Shown here: positions 1-7,047 of the stretch, one piece after another
Position numbering within the stretch: position 1 is the stretch's first letter
Layout of the letters: each line of letters opens with the position of its first letter
Origin: Bacteroidota bacterium
GTDB lineage: Bacteria; Bacteroidota; Bacteroidia; Bacteroidales; UBA10428
Assembly: GCA_029268165.1 (NCBI GenBank)
Contig: JAJUGM010000120.1
Span: forward strand, 1 to 9,051
Reading direction: 5' to 3'
Length of the DNA: 9,051 nucleotides
The notes under the pieces: generated by a model
Told to the model about the DNA's origin: nothing
The model's database searches: none
Seen by the model: only the letters and a program-made list of their open reading frames with translations
Position numbers and translations under genes: made by a program

Positions 1-90
1 AAAAGATAGCATAAGTAAAATTATTTTCTGAACCTAATTTAAAATATTTGTGACATAATTTTTATAATTATCAACCGGAAAATATAAATA

Positions 91-121
91 GCTACGAGCT
101 GCGAGCTACGAGCTGCGAGTT
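91..121. repeat. 7-bp tandem array, left arm of inverted repeat
   Basis: Four consecutive copies of a 7-bp unit GCTRCGA (GCTACGA, GCTGCGA, GCTACGA, GCTGCGA) at 91-118, followed by GTT. The same array occurs in reverse complement at 296-326 with two mismatches over 31 bp. It is GC-rich in a strongly AT-rich spacer, so it stands out by composition. The function is not known to me. It could be an arm of a small non-autonomous element, a dispersed intergenic repeat, or a large stem. Confidence 0.85.
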
Positions 122-295
122 TAATAAATATTATTTTTAGCTGGTCAGGATCAGTGTTAAAAATAGATTTAAGAATTAAAAACAACGATTGAAGATTTAA
201 GAAATATATTAAACGCAATGTGTTATTTCATTTATTCATACTCTCTAAAGCGTTTTAAATTAACAATCTATATTATTCATTCTTATCTTAAATGT

Positions 296-326
296 AACAC
301 GCAGCTCGAAGCTCGCAGCTCGTAGC
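296..326. repeat. 7-bp tandem array, right arm of inverted repeat
   Basis: Reverse-complement counterpart of the array at 91-121. On the plus strand it reads AAC, ACGCAGC, TCGAAGC, TCGCAGC, TCGTAGC. Read on the minus strand it is GCTACGA, GCTGCGA, GCTTCGA, GCTGCGT, GTT, which pairs with the left arm except at two positions. The 174-bp spacer (122-295) has no credible reading frame. The array ends about 57 bp before the likely lepA promoter box. Confidence 0.85.
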
Positions 327-382
327 TAACAATTTAAAATACTTCTGTTAATGATAACCCATTTTTATTTATCCGATTTCAA

Positions 383-390
383 TATCTTTG
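383..390 (+). promoter_or_regulatory. Probable -7 promoter box for lepA
   Basis: TATCTTTG matches the Bacteroidota primary sigma factor -7 consensus TAnnTTTG exactly. It lies 25 bp before the lepA ATG, which would give a very short leader. A clear -33 TTG box is not visible at the expected distance, where the sequence is T-rich, so the assignment rests on one box and its position. Confidence 0.45.
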
Positions 391-415
391 TGCTTTTTAA
401 GCAATTTAATGGACG

Positions 416-2203
416 ATGGACCGCATCCGGAATTTCTGTATTATAGCACATATTGACCACGGTAAGAGCACACTGGCCGACCGGCTGATTCAGATAACAA
501 ATACGTTGTCTGAACGTGATTTTCAGGATCAGGTGCTTGACAACATGGACCTTGAGCGTGAAAGAGGTATTACCATAAAAAGCCATGCCATTCAGATGGA
601 GTATTTATTTGAAGGAGAAAAATATATACTGAACCTTATTGATACGCCGGGCCATGTAGATTTTTCCTATGAAGTTTCAAGGGCAATTGCTGCCTGTGAA
701 GGTGCTCTGCTTGTGGTTGACGCCACACAAGGGATTCAGGCGCAGACCATTTCAAACCTTTATCAGGCTGTGGACCATGGTCTTGAAATCATTCCGGTGC
801 TTAATAAAATGGATATGCCGAGCGCCATGCCTGAAGAAGTCAAAGACCAGATTGTTGACCTTATAGGATGCAGGCGTGAAGAAATCATTGAAGCCAGTGC
901 ACGCACAGGTATGGGTGTTGACCACATCATTGAACAGATCATTAAGAAAATTCCCCCGCCAAAAGGGGACCCTGATGCTCCTCTGCAGGCACTGATTTTC
1001 GATTCGGTATTCAATTCCTACCGTGGCATTTATGCTTATTTCAAAATTTTTAACGGCCGCATCAGAAAGAACGATTATGTGAAATTTGTTAATCTTGGTA
1101 CCGATTACCATGCCGATGAGATAGGGGTGCTCAAGCTGAAATACGAGCCCCGTGAATATCTCGAAGCCGGTAATGTAGGGTATATTATTTCAGGCATAAA
1201 ATCGGCCCGCGATGTCAAAGTGGGCGATACCATTACGCATGTTGAAAGGCCCTGCGATAAAGCCATAGCCGGCTTTGTTGAGGTTAAGCCTATGGTATTT
1301 GCAGGCTTATATCCGGTTGATGCTGATGATTATGAAGAACTCAGGGCATCGCTTGAAAAACTGCAATTAAATGATGCATCGCTTTCATTCGTTCCGGAGT
1401 CTTCGGCTGCCCTTGGATTCGGTTTCCGCTGCGGCTTTCTGGGGTTGCTGCACATGGAAATAGTGCAGGAACGTCTCGACAGGGAATTTAACATGGATGT
1501 TGTTAACACAGTACCTAACGTTTCGTATAAAGTTATTACAACCCGTGGCGAAATTATTGATGTACATAACCCGTCAGGGTTACCTGAGCCTACTCAGATT
1601 GACTACATTGAAGAGCCTTATATCAACGCCCAGATTATCTGCCAGGCCGAGTATGTTGGTCCCATCATGAAACTCTGTATTGACAAACGAGGAACATTAC
1701 TGAACCAGGTGTATATCACTACCAACCGTATTGAACTTACTTTCGAGATGCCCCTTTCAGAGATTGTATTCGACTTTTATGATAAACTAAAAAGTATCTC
1801 CAAGGGATACGCATCATTTGACTATCAATACACAGGATATAAACAAGCAAATCTTGTGAGGCTCGATATACTGCTCAACGGCGATATGGTTGATGCACTT
1901 TCATCGCTTATTCACCGTGATCATGCCTATGAATTCGGCCGTAAAATCTGTGAAAAGCTGAAAGAACTGATACCGCGCCAGCAGTTTGAAATAGCCATAC
2001 AAGCAGCCATAGGTTCAAAAATAATTGCACGCGAAACGGTAAAAGCATTGCGCAAAGATGTTACAGCCAAATGTTACGGCGGCGATATCACCCGCAAACG
2101 AAAGCTCCTCGAAAAGCAGAAGAAAGGCAAAAAACGCATGCGCCAGATAGGCAATGTTGAAGTGCCACAGTCAGCATTCCTTGCTGTACTGAAAATGGAA
2201 TAA
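416..2203 (+). CDS. lepA: Elongation factor 4 (LepA GTPase)
   Basis: Translational GTPase EF-4/LepA of 595 residues, within the usual ~600 of the family. It binds ribosomes, is reported to back-translocate tRNAs or aid subunit maturation, and acts in the cytoplasm. The N-terminal G domain shows G1 AHIDHGKST (11-19), the switch I region RERGITIKS (about 48-56), G3 DTPGH (76-80), G4 NKMD (130-133) and a G5-like SAR (161-163). Beta-barrel and EF-G-like domains follow. The C-terminus has the LepA-specific basic tail, with [20 protein letters not shown] and a final [16 protein letters not shown] motif. The ATG at 416 is chosen because [19 protein letters not shown] matches the short N-terminus of LepA proteins; the ATG at 409 is in another frame. 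There is no strong Shine-Dalgarno site, as is usual in Bacteroidota. The gene stands alone and converges on the sensor gene ending at 2257. No damage is seen. Confidence 0.98.
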   Translation: MDRIRNFCIIAHIDHGKSTLADRLIQITNTLSERDFQDQVLDNMDLERERGITIKSHAIQMEYLFEGEKYILNLIDTPGHVDFSYEVSRAIAACEGALLVVDATQGIQAQTISNLYQAVDHGLEIIPVLNKMDMPSAMPEEVKDQIVDLIGCRREEIIEASARTGMGVDHIIEQIIKKIPPPKGDPDAPLQALIFDSVFNSYRGIYAYFKIFNGRIRKNDYVKFVNLGTDYHADEIGVLKLKYEPREYLEAGNVGYIISGIKSARDVKVGDTITHVERPCDKAIAGFVEVKPMVFAGLYPVDADDYEELRASLEKLQLNDASLSFVPESSAALGFGFRCGFLGLLHMEIVQERLDREFNMDVVNTVPNVSYKVITTRGEIIDVHNPSGLPEPTQIDYIEEPYINAQIICQAEYVGPIMKLCIDKRGTLLNQVYITTNRIELTFEMPLSEIVFDFYDKLKSISKGYASFDYQYTGYKQANLVRLDILLNGDMVDALSSLIHRDHAYEFGRKICEKLKELIPRQQFEIAIQAAIGSKIIARETVKALRKDVTAKCYGGDITRKRKLLEKQKKGKKRMRQIGNVEVPQSAFLAVLKME

Positions 2204-2256
2204 TACGGGATTTATTGACTGTGGATTATGCAGCAATTTTGAAGTACACGGCGTTT

Positions 2257-4080
2257 TTATTTATTCTTTTTTTTTGCCATCTGGTTATATTTTTTCAGTA
2301 ATTCATTGTATTTATTTTCAAGTTCCTTATAAGCTTCCTGTTGTTCAACCAGTTCTTTGTTGCGGGCTAACAGTTCTTTTTCTTTTAACCTGATTCTTTC
2401 AATTTCTTCCTGGGTTGCCTGCATTTCTTCAATGTTTTGCTGCAATTCTTCATGCTGTGCGTTCATTTCTTCACTGTGCGCATGCATTGTATCAAGCAAT
2501 TTTTGCATCCGGTTACTTACATTGATAATTTCTATGGTTGAGGCCATGTTTTCAGCCAGCTTTTCAAGCAGTCTTATTTTATAGGGTTCCAGTTTTTCAA
2601 GTGATGACAATTCAATGATTCCGTTTACCTGATTATTTATGAGCAGCGGTATCAGTATCAAATATTTAAGGCTCACCTTGCCAAGGCCTGATTCCATCAA
2701 TGCATAATTATCTGGCAGGTTATCCACTGTAATTATTGTTTTCTCCTTATAGCAGGCACCTATGTATCCTTCCTGCAAATGAAGGCTTGATTTAATTTTG
2801 CCGGGGTTGATTCCGAAGGAACCGGCAAGCTTAAATTCTGATTGTCCGTCGTCAGATGCGGTAATAACATAAAATGAACCTACACTTGCCCCTACATACT
2901 CAATTAATGCAGGGACAAGATTTTTTCCCAGTTTAATGTAATCGTTATTGTTTTTGCTGATAATTTCGGCCAGTCTAGTCATCCCTTCATTAAACCAGTT
3001 GAGTTCCTTCTCGGCATCTTCTTTTTCTTTCAGCGCTTTCTGATGTATTTCAATTTCTTCCATTTTCTTTTGAAGCTCAATTTCGCCTTCTTTCACTTTA
3101 TTCTCGAGGTACTTTTTTATTTCCTTTTCTTTTTGTGTTCTTGATTTATATATATAATAAGCAATTCCGGACAATATAAGTGTCACCACTATTCTGAATA
3201 ACCATGTGCCATACCAGGGCGGCCGGATTATCAACCGTAAAGATGCACCTTCTTCATTCCATACACCATCATTGTTTGAGGCTTTCACCCTGAAAATATA
3301 TTTACCAGGATTCAGGTTAGTAAATGATGCTTCCCTCTGGGAGCCAAGATCAATCCAGTCATCATTAAACCCTTCCATTTTGTATTTATACTGGTTTTTT
3401 GATGACTGCCTGTAATTGAGCGCCACAAATTCAAAGGAAAAAACGTTTTGTTTGTGCGATAGGATAATTTCTTTGGTTACAATAATGTTTTGTTTTAATA
3501 CCGAATTTTCCCCGATAGTTACTTTCTTGTTAAACAATTTAAGTCCGGTGATGTACACAGGAGGTATATAACTGTTTTCTTTAACTTTCAGAGGGTCAAA
3601 CAGGTTAAAGCCATTAACACCTCCAAAAAGCAATTCGCCGGTGCTCAGTTTTTTAAATGCCCAGCGGCTGAACTGGTTATTCTGCAGGCCATCGGTAACG
3701 TCGAAATTCTTGTAAGTTAGACTGTCGGGATTGAAACAGCATAATCCGTTGTTTGTGCTTATCCATAAATTGCCATGTTGGTCTTCAAGAATACCATAAA
3801 TAACATCATTTGGCAAACCGTCGGCCATACGGTAGTATGTAAAAGTTTCTGTTTTTCTGTCTAAAAGATTTAGTCCGCCACCATTAGTACCTATCCACAA
3901 TCTATTCTTGTTGTCTTCATAAACACAATAAACAGCCAGGTTACTAAGGCCTTTGTTTTTGTGTTTGGGGCCGATAATTACCCCATAGTGTCTGAAGATA
4001 CCTTTATTGCGTTCATATTTATTTAATCCTGCTCCTTCAGAAGGAATCCACAAATTACCTTCATGATCCTCAAAAATCAT
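2257..4080 (-). CDS. C-terminal part of propeller sensor: Y_Y_Y, TM, GAF, coiled coil; no kinase
   Basis: In the same frame as the reading frame at 5628-4162 and separated from it only by a TGA, so very likely the second part of one gene. The open frame runs from 4161; 4080 is the first ATG, with no obvious ribosome site and no signal peptide. Using 607-residue numbering, four Reg_prop blades come first (WIPSEGAGLNKYE near 11-23, WIGTNGGGLNLLD 62-74, WISTNNGLCCFN 106-117, then a degenerate FGGVNGFNLFD near 152-162). A Y_Y_Y domain (about 205-287, YKYKMEGFNDDW), one membrane helix (about 293-311), a charged coiled coil (315-360), a GAF domain (about 365-520) and a second coiled coil to the end (HSEEMNAQHEELQQNIEEMQ region) follow. 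In hybrid two-component systems this position carries HisKA, HATPase, receiver and AraC domains; none is visible. If translated alone from 4080 it would lack export, so a working product probably needs readthrough or a sequence without the stop. Confidence 0.85.
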   Translation of the reverse strand: MIFEDHEGNLWIPSEGAGLNKYERNKGIFRHYGVIIGPKHKNKGLSNLAVYCVYEDNKNRLWIGTNGGGLNLLDRKTETFTYYRMADGLPNDVIYGILEDQHGNLWISTNNGLCCFNPDSLTYKNFDVTDGLQNNQFSRWAFKKLSTGELLFGGVNGFNLFDPLKVKENSYIPPVYITGLKLFNKKVTIGENSVLKQNIIVTKEIILSHKQNVFSFEFVALNYRQSSKNQYKYKMEGFNDDWIDLGSQREASFTNLNPGKYIFRVKASNNDGVWNEEGASLRLIIRPPWYGTWLFRIVVTLILSGIAYYIYKSRTQKEKEIKKYLENKVKEGEIELQKKMEEIEIHQKALKEKEDAEKELNWFNEGMTRLAEIISKNNNDYIKLGKNLVPALIEYVGASVGSFYVITASDDGQSEFKLAGSFGINPGKIKSSLHLQEGYIGACYKEKTIITVDNLPDNYALMESGLGKVSLKYLILIPLLINNQVNGIIELSSLEKLEPYKIRLLEKLAENMASTIEIINVSNRMQKLLDTMHAHSEEMNAQHEELQQNIEEMQATQEEIERIRLKEKELLARNKELVEQQEAYKELENKYNELLKKYNQMAKKKNK

Positions 4081-4161
4081 TACAGCGCCTGATGCACTTA
4101 TTGTAGTGGAATCACCGGGGTTATTCCTGAATACCTGAAAATTGTCCTGATCACGGTTATA

Positions 4162-4164
4162 TCA
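4162..4164 (-). other. In-frame TGA splitting the propeller sensor gene
   Basis: On the minus strand the frame reads ...WGGDGIC, TGA, YNRDQDNFQVFRNN... and continues without another stop to 2257. The stop is codon 489 of a 1,124-codon frame and falls inside blade 10, at a position that varies between blades (L, Y, S, M, K; GLNLFD against GIC-stop-YN). A single-base change from CGA, AGA, TTA or TGG would explain it. TGA also ends the methyltransferase and the transposase nearby, so global recoding is unlikely. It could be a nonsense mutation, a strain variant or a sequencing error. Confidence 0.9.
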
Positions 4165-5628
4165 GCAGATTCCGTCGCCTCCCCATGTTGCAATCCAGAT
4201 ATCTTTTCTGCTGTCTTCCATAATATAAAAAATGTTGTTACCGCACAACGAGGTACTGTCAGATGGACTATTAATATAATGCCTGAATGTTTTCGCCACC
4301 AGGTCATAAACGTTGACGCCTCCATCCCACATGCCTATCCACAACAGGCCGTAACTATCGAGGCATAATGCCAGTACTTTATTATTGATAAGCCCGCCGG
4401 GGCTGGCCATAATATGGGTGAATTTACCTGTCTGGCGGTCAAAATAATTTAATCCACCGCCATCCGAGCCAACCCAGATGTTACCTTTAGGATCTTCGGC
4501 AAATGAAGTTATATTTTCTCCTCTTAAGCTAAAGGGGTCTGTTTTAATGTTTTTATAATGCAAAAATTTGCTTTTCCCTTCATCATAGATATTAAGCCCG
4601 CCAAAGCGTGTTCCTATCCACATTCTGTTGGTATTATCGAAGTAAATGTGCGAAATATCGGGACTGTTTAACCCCTTGTCATTGTCTTCAGCAGATGAAA
4701 TTCTGACAAAGCTTTCACTGAATTCATCATAATAGCAAAGGCCTCCCGAAGTACCAACCCATATTAATCCATGGGAATTTTGTGCTATGCAATTGACCAG
4801 ATTGTGAGGCAGGCTTTTAATATTGTTGTCGTCGGCTATAAACCGCCTGAATGTTCCTTTTTCAATATCAGTCAGCAGGTTAAGGCCGTTATCAAATGTT
4901 CCTGCCCAGACTCTGTTTTTTGAATCGATGAAAACACATTGCACTTTATTGCTGCTAATACTCAAAGGATTATCAGGCTGATGTCCAAAATTGGTAAAAG
5001 ATTGATTGGCAGGATTGTACATAGACAAGCCACTGAAAGTAGCTATCCATATCCTACCCTTTGCATCCTCAGTTACATTTCTGATAATATTACCCGGCAA
5101 TGAATTGGGGTTCGACGGATCATGCCGGATTAATTTAAAAATCCCTGTTTCTGGATTGAAAAGAGAGATCCCCATTTCCGAAGTAATCCATAATAATCCC
5201 TTAGAATCCATAAACAGGTCTTGAATACCATCGGTGACAATGGTATTCGGGTTCCCGGCTTCATGATAATAGCGTACAAAATTATCATGCTGCCTGTCAT
5301 AGTAATTTAAACCATCCTGTGTGCCAATCCAAAGGTTGCTTTTTTTATCTTCAACAATAGCCCTGACATAGTTACTGCCAATGCTTTTCAGATTATTGGG
5401 GTCGTTACGGTATATATGGCATTGATAACCGTCAAATAAATTAAGCCCGTCCTCTGTACCAATCCAAATAAATCCTTTGCTATCCTGATACGTTACAAGC
5501 ACATTGTTTTGTGAAAGTCCGTCAATGCTTGTGAAATGTTCGAATTCAAGGCTAACCTGCTGGCTTTTGCCTGAAAATGTTAACAGCACAGTTAATGCAG
5601 GTAAGAACGAACTTAGGGTATATTTCAT
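4162..5628 (-). CDS. N-terminal part of propeller sensor (signal peptide and 10 Reg_prop blades)
   Basis: Exported periplasmic sensing region of a two-component-regulator-propeller protein. Residues 1 to about 22 form a signal peptide (basic start, hydrophobic ALTVLLTF, then GKSQ). The rest is a row of Reg_prop repeats with the hallmark pattern 'G-x-hydrophobic-W-I-G-T-x-x-G-L-N-x-[YF]-D'. Examples are FIWIGTEDGLNLFD, LWIGTQDGLNYYD, IWIATFSGLSMYN, IWVGTSGGLCYYD, MWIGTRFGGLNIYD and IWVGSDGGGLNYFD. Nine complete blades are present and the tenth is cut by the TGA after GGDGIC. Four more follow downstream, making 14, that is two 7-blade propellers as in hybrid sensors that bind glycan breakdown products in this phylum. 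Alone this 488-residue product would be a soluble periplasmic protein with one complete and one partial propeller. The ATG at 5628 fits the signal peptide. The gene is divergent from 5696 with a 67-bp gap. The actual ligand is unknown; no polysaccharide-utilisation genes are visible nearby. Confidence 0.9.
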   Translation of the reverse strand: MKYTLSSFLPALTVLLTFSGKSQQVSLEFEHFTSIDGLSQNNVLVTYQDSKGFIWIGTEDGLNLFDGYQCHIYRNDPNNLKSIGSNYVRAIVEDKKSNLWIGTQDGLNYYDRQHDNFVRYYHEAGNPNTIVTDGIQDLFMDSKGLLWITSEMGISLFNPETGIFKLIRHDPSNPNSLPGNIIRNVTEDAKGRIWIATFSGLSMYNPANQSFTNFGHQPDNPLSISSNKVQCVFIDSKNRVWAGTFDNGLNLLTDIEKGTFRRFIADDNNIKSLPHNLVNCIAQNSHGLIWVGTSGGLCYYDEFSESFVRISSAEDNDKGLNSPDISHIYFDNTNRMWIGTRFGGLNIYDEGKSKFLHYKNIKTDPFSLRGENITSFAEDPKGNIWVGSDGGGLNYFDRQTGKFTHIMASPGGLINNKVLALCLDSYGLLWIGMWDGGVNVYDLVAKTFRHYINSPSDSTSLCGNNIFYIMEDSRKDIWIATWGGDGIC

Positions 5629-5658
5629 AGCATGAGGTTCAATAAAATAAAATTAATA

Positions 5659-5666
5659 TAAATTTG
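5659..5666 (+). promoter_or_regulatory. Possible -7 promoter box for the exported-protein gene
   Basis: TAAATTTG fits the Bacteroidota TAnnTTTG -7 consensus and lies 29 bp before the ATG at 5696, inside the 67-bp divergent intergenic region. A -33 TTG is not clear; only GGTTC occurs near the expected place. In such AT-rich DNA a chance match is possible. Confidence 0.35.
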
Positions 5667-5695
5667 GATATTTTAAGGATAAAAAATATACTATT

Positions 5696-6985
5696 ATGAA
5701 CAAAATCAGATTGTATATGCCCACACTGCGTGGCTTGCTGTTATTGGCTATCGCCCTTTCCTGCTGCAGTAAAATTTTTTCGCAATACAGTCCCGATTCG
5801 GTTAAAGAACGTTATCTATACAGGCCGCTGCCAGCAGGAGAAAATAAGGATACAATAAAATCGCCTGAATTTCAATATATTCAGGAACAGCCTGTTTCTG
5901 ATTCTCTTGCATTGAGGTTAAAATTCATTCAGGATTCAATACTGGCGCGTGAACAGTTTATCAGAGACTCTATTGCACGCAGGCAGCGGATACTTGATTC
6001 ACTGACATTTCTTCAGAAAGAACTGCCTGTTTTGTTTGAAGCATATTTTAAAACAGTAAAAGATGATATAATTATCAGTAGTGACAAAATTGAAATTAAA
6101 GGTGATTCGGCGTTGGGCGATTACCGTTACCTTATTTTACCCTTTAGCCTCGACCAGCCGTTTACTCCCTGGAAAGTAAGATATGTTCTTTCGGGAGGGG
6201 ACATGATCATTAAGTCTGATCAGGCTGTTGGAAGAGTTACAGGTATTCAGGCTCCTTTTATGAACTGTACTTTTACATATAGTGATAAAAATCTGATTAT
6301 TATTACTGAGTTGAGTGCCATAGTGAGAAACCAGTATGGGCAATATTACCAGACTCCTGTTGACTCGGTATTTTTTGACAGGCAGGGCAGAATAGTGAAG
6401 ATTAAACGGTATATTCAGTTTTACCAGTTAGTAAATCCTGGCAAGCCCGGAGCGCCGTTATTTTTACATTTCTCTCAGGTAAAGCAATATACTTATGGGC
6501 AGGGTAATCAGCTTACCGGTATGCAGATTGTGAATTTCTGCAGTCGTTGGAGAGAAACAGAAAGTCATAAGGTTTGCAATATCATTAATTATGAATTTTC
6601 AAAGAAAAACCAGGTTTATTCATTAACCCGCAGAAATGATCCGCCAAACAATTATTCCGACGGAACGTTTACATTTGAGTTTGATCTGAACAACAATCTC
6701 AAAGGTGTTTCATTTAATAATCTGGCATTAACTGAAAGCTGGCAGCGTTCGGTGGAGCTCACAGAAGAAGGCAATGTTAAATGCTATGTTGATAAAGTCA
6801 AAGGTGCGGTCAGGCAGTCGTTATGCATGATATATCATCTGAATGATCCCGGGGCAAAGCAAAAGGTAGAAACCATTACCACCATTTATGAAGATGACGG
6901 CATCAGTTATTTTCAGCGAAACAACACCACAGGCCAGAGCAGGGCAAGAGACCGGCTTACAATGGAGTGGGGCCCATGGAAATAA
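5696..6985 (+). CDS. Exported protein of unknown function
   Basis: I do not recognise a named family. The 429-residue protein has an N-terminal signal sequence (MNKIRLYMPTLRG, then LLLLAIALS), most likely cut by signal peptidase I near KIFSQ (about residue 30). The CC at 23-24 does not make a good lipobox. After a proline-containing linker, residues 76-105 form an 11-residue-like repeat (FIQDSILAREQ, FIRDSIARRQR, ILDSL), probably a short helical stalk as seen in many exported Bacteroidota proteins. The remaining ~310 residues look mainly beta (alternating hydrophobics, many Tyr, Phe and Asn), which suggests a periplasmic or outer-membrane-associated protein of repeated strands. No enzyme motif is visible. 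The gene is divergent from the propeller sensor and 62 bp upstream of the methyltransferase on the same strand, so co-transcription with the latter is possible. The ATG at 5696 is supported by the signal peptide. Confidence 0.85.
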   Translation: MNKIRLYMPTLRGLLLLAIALSCCSKIFSQYSPDSVKERYLYRPLPAGENKDTIKSPEFQYIQEQPVSDSLALRLKFIQDSILAREQFIRDSIARRQRILDSLTFLQKELPVLFEAYFKTVKDDIIISSDKIEIKGDSALGDYRYLILPFSLDQPFTPWKVRYVLSGGDMIIKSDQAVGRVTGIQAPFMNCTFTYSDKNLIIITELSAIVRNQYGQYYQTPVDSVFFDRQGRIVKIKRYIQFYQLVNPGKPGAPLFLHFSQVKQYTYGQGNQLTGMQIVNFCSRWRETESHKVCNIINYEFSKKNQVYSLTRRNDPPNNYSDGTFTFEFDLNNNLKGVSFNNLALTESWQRSVELTEEGNVKCYVDKVKGAVRQSLCMIYHLNDPGAKQKVETITTIYEDDGISYFQRNNTTGQSRARDRLTMEWGPWK

Positions 6986-7047
6986 ATAAAAAAAAATAAC
7001 AATATTTGCGGGGATTAAAAAAAGTAACATAACAAAAAATTATACAA

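Larger units (their letters stand above)
1..415. other. AT-rich non-coding region upstream of lepA
   Basis: No supportable gene is seen here on either strand: stops are dense and no frame shows family motifs. The region contains the inverted 7-mer arrays at 91-121 and 296-326, a direct repeat AGATTTAAGAA at 165-175 and 193-203, and a probable promoter box at 383-390. No tRNA-like cloverleaf or riboswitch core was recognised. The window start may cut a neighbouring gene's flank, but no coding tail is visible. Confidence 0.6.

Noticed and set aside
365..586. Minus-strand open frame overlapping the start of lepA
   Set aside because: It is antisense to the conserved LepA N-terminus, has no recognisable motif, and lies over the promoter region; a shadow of lepA.
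752..1111. Minus-strand open frames inside lepA (up to 119 codons)
   Set aside because: They lie wholly antisense to conserved LepA sequence and show no family motif; composition explains them.
2204..2256. Shared bidirectional terminator between lepA and the sensor gene
   Set aside because: No GC-rich stem with a T-tract is visible in the 53-bp gap on either strand.
4162..4164. Selenocysteine or a TGA-as-sense genetic code as explanation of the stop
   Set aside because: The methyltransferase and the transposase in the same window end in TGA, and a surface loop of a propeller blade is not a typical redox site. A nonsense change is simpler, though not excluded.
4098..4325. 75-codon minus-strand frame overlapping the TGA region, suggesting a frameshift link
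   Set aside because: The true join needs no frameshift: both halves of the sensor are in one frame and the propeller motifs continue directly past the TGA. This frame has no Reg_prop pattern.
5762..5770. Lipoprotein signal at the Cys-Cys of the exported protein
   Set aside because: Residues before the cysteines (A-L-S, L-S-C) do not fit the L-[AST]-[GAS]-C lipobox; cleavage near FSQ fits better.
6986..7047. Promoter box AATATTTG upstream of the methyltransferase
   Set aside because: It misses the first T of TAnnTTTG and no -33 box is seen; in AT-rich DNA this is not enough to call.
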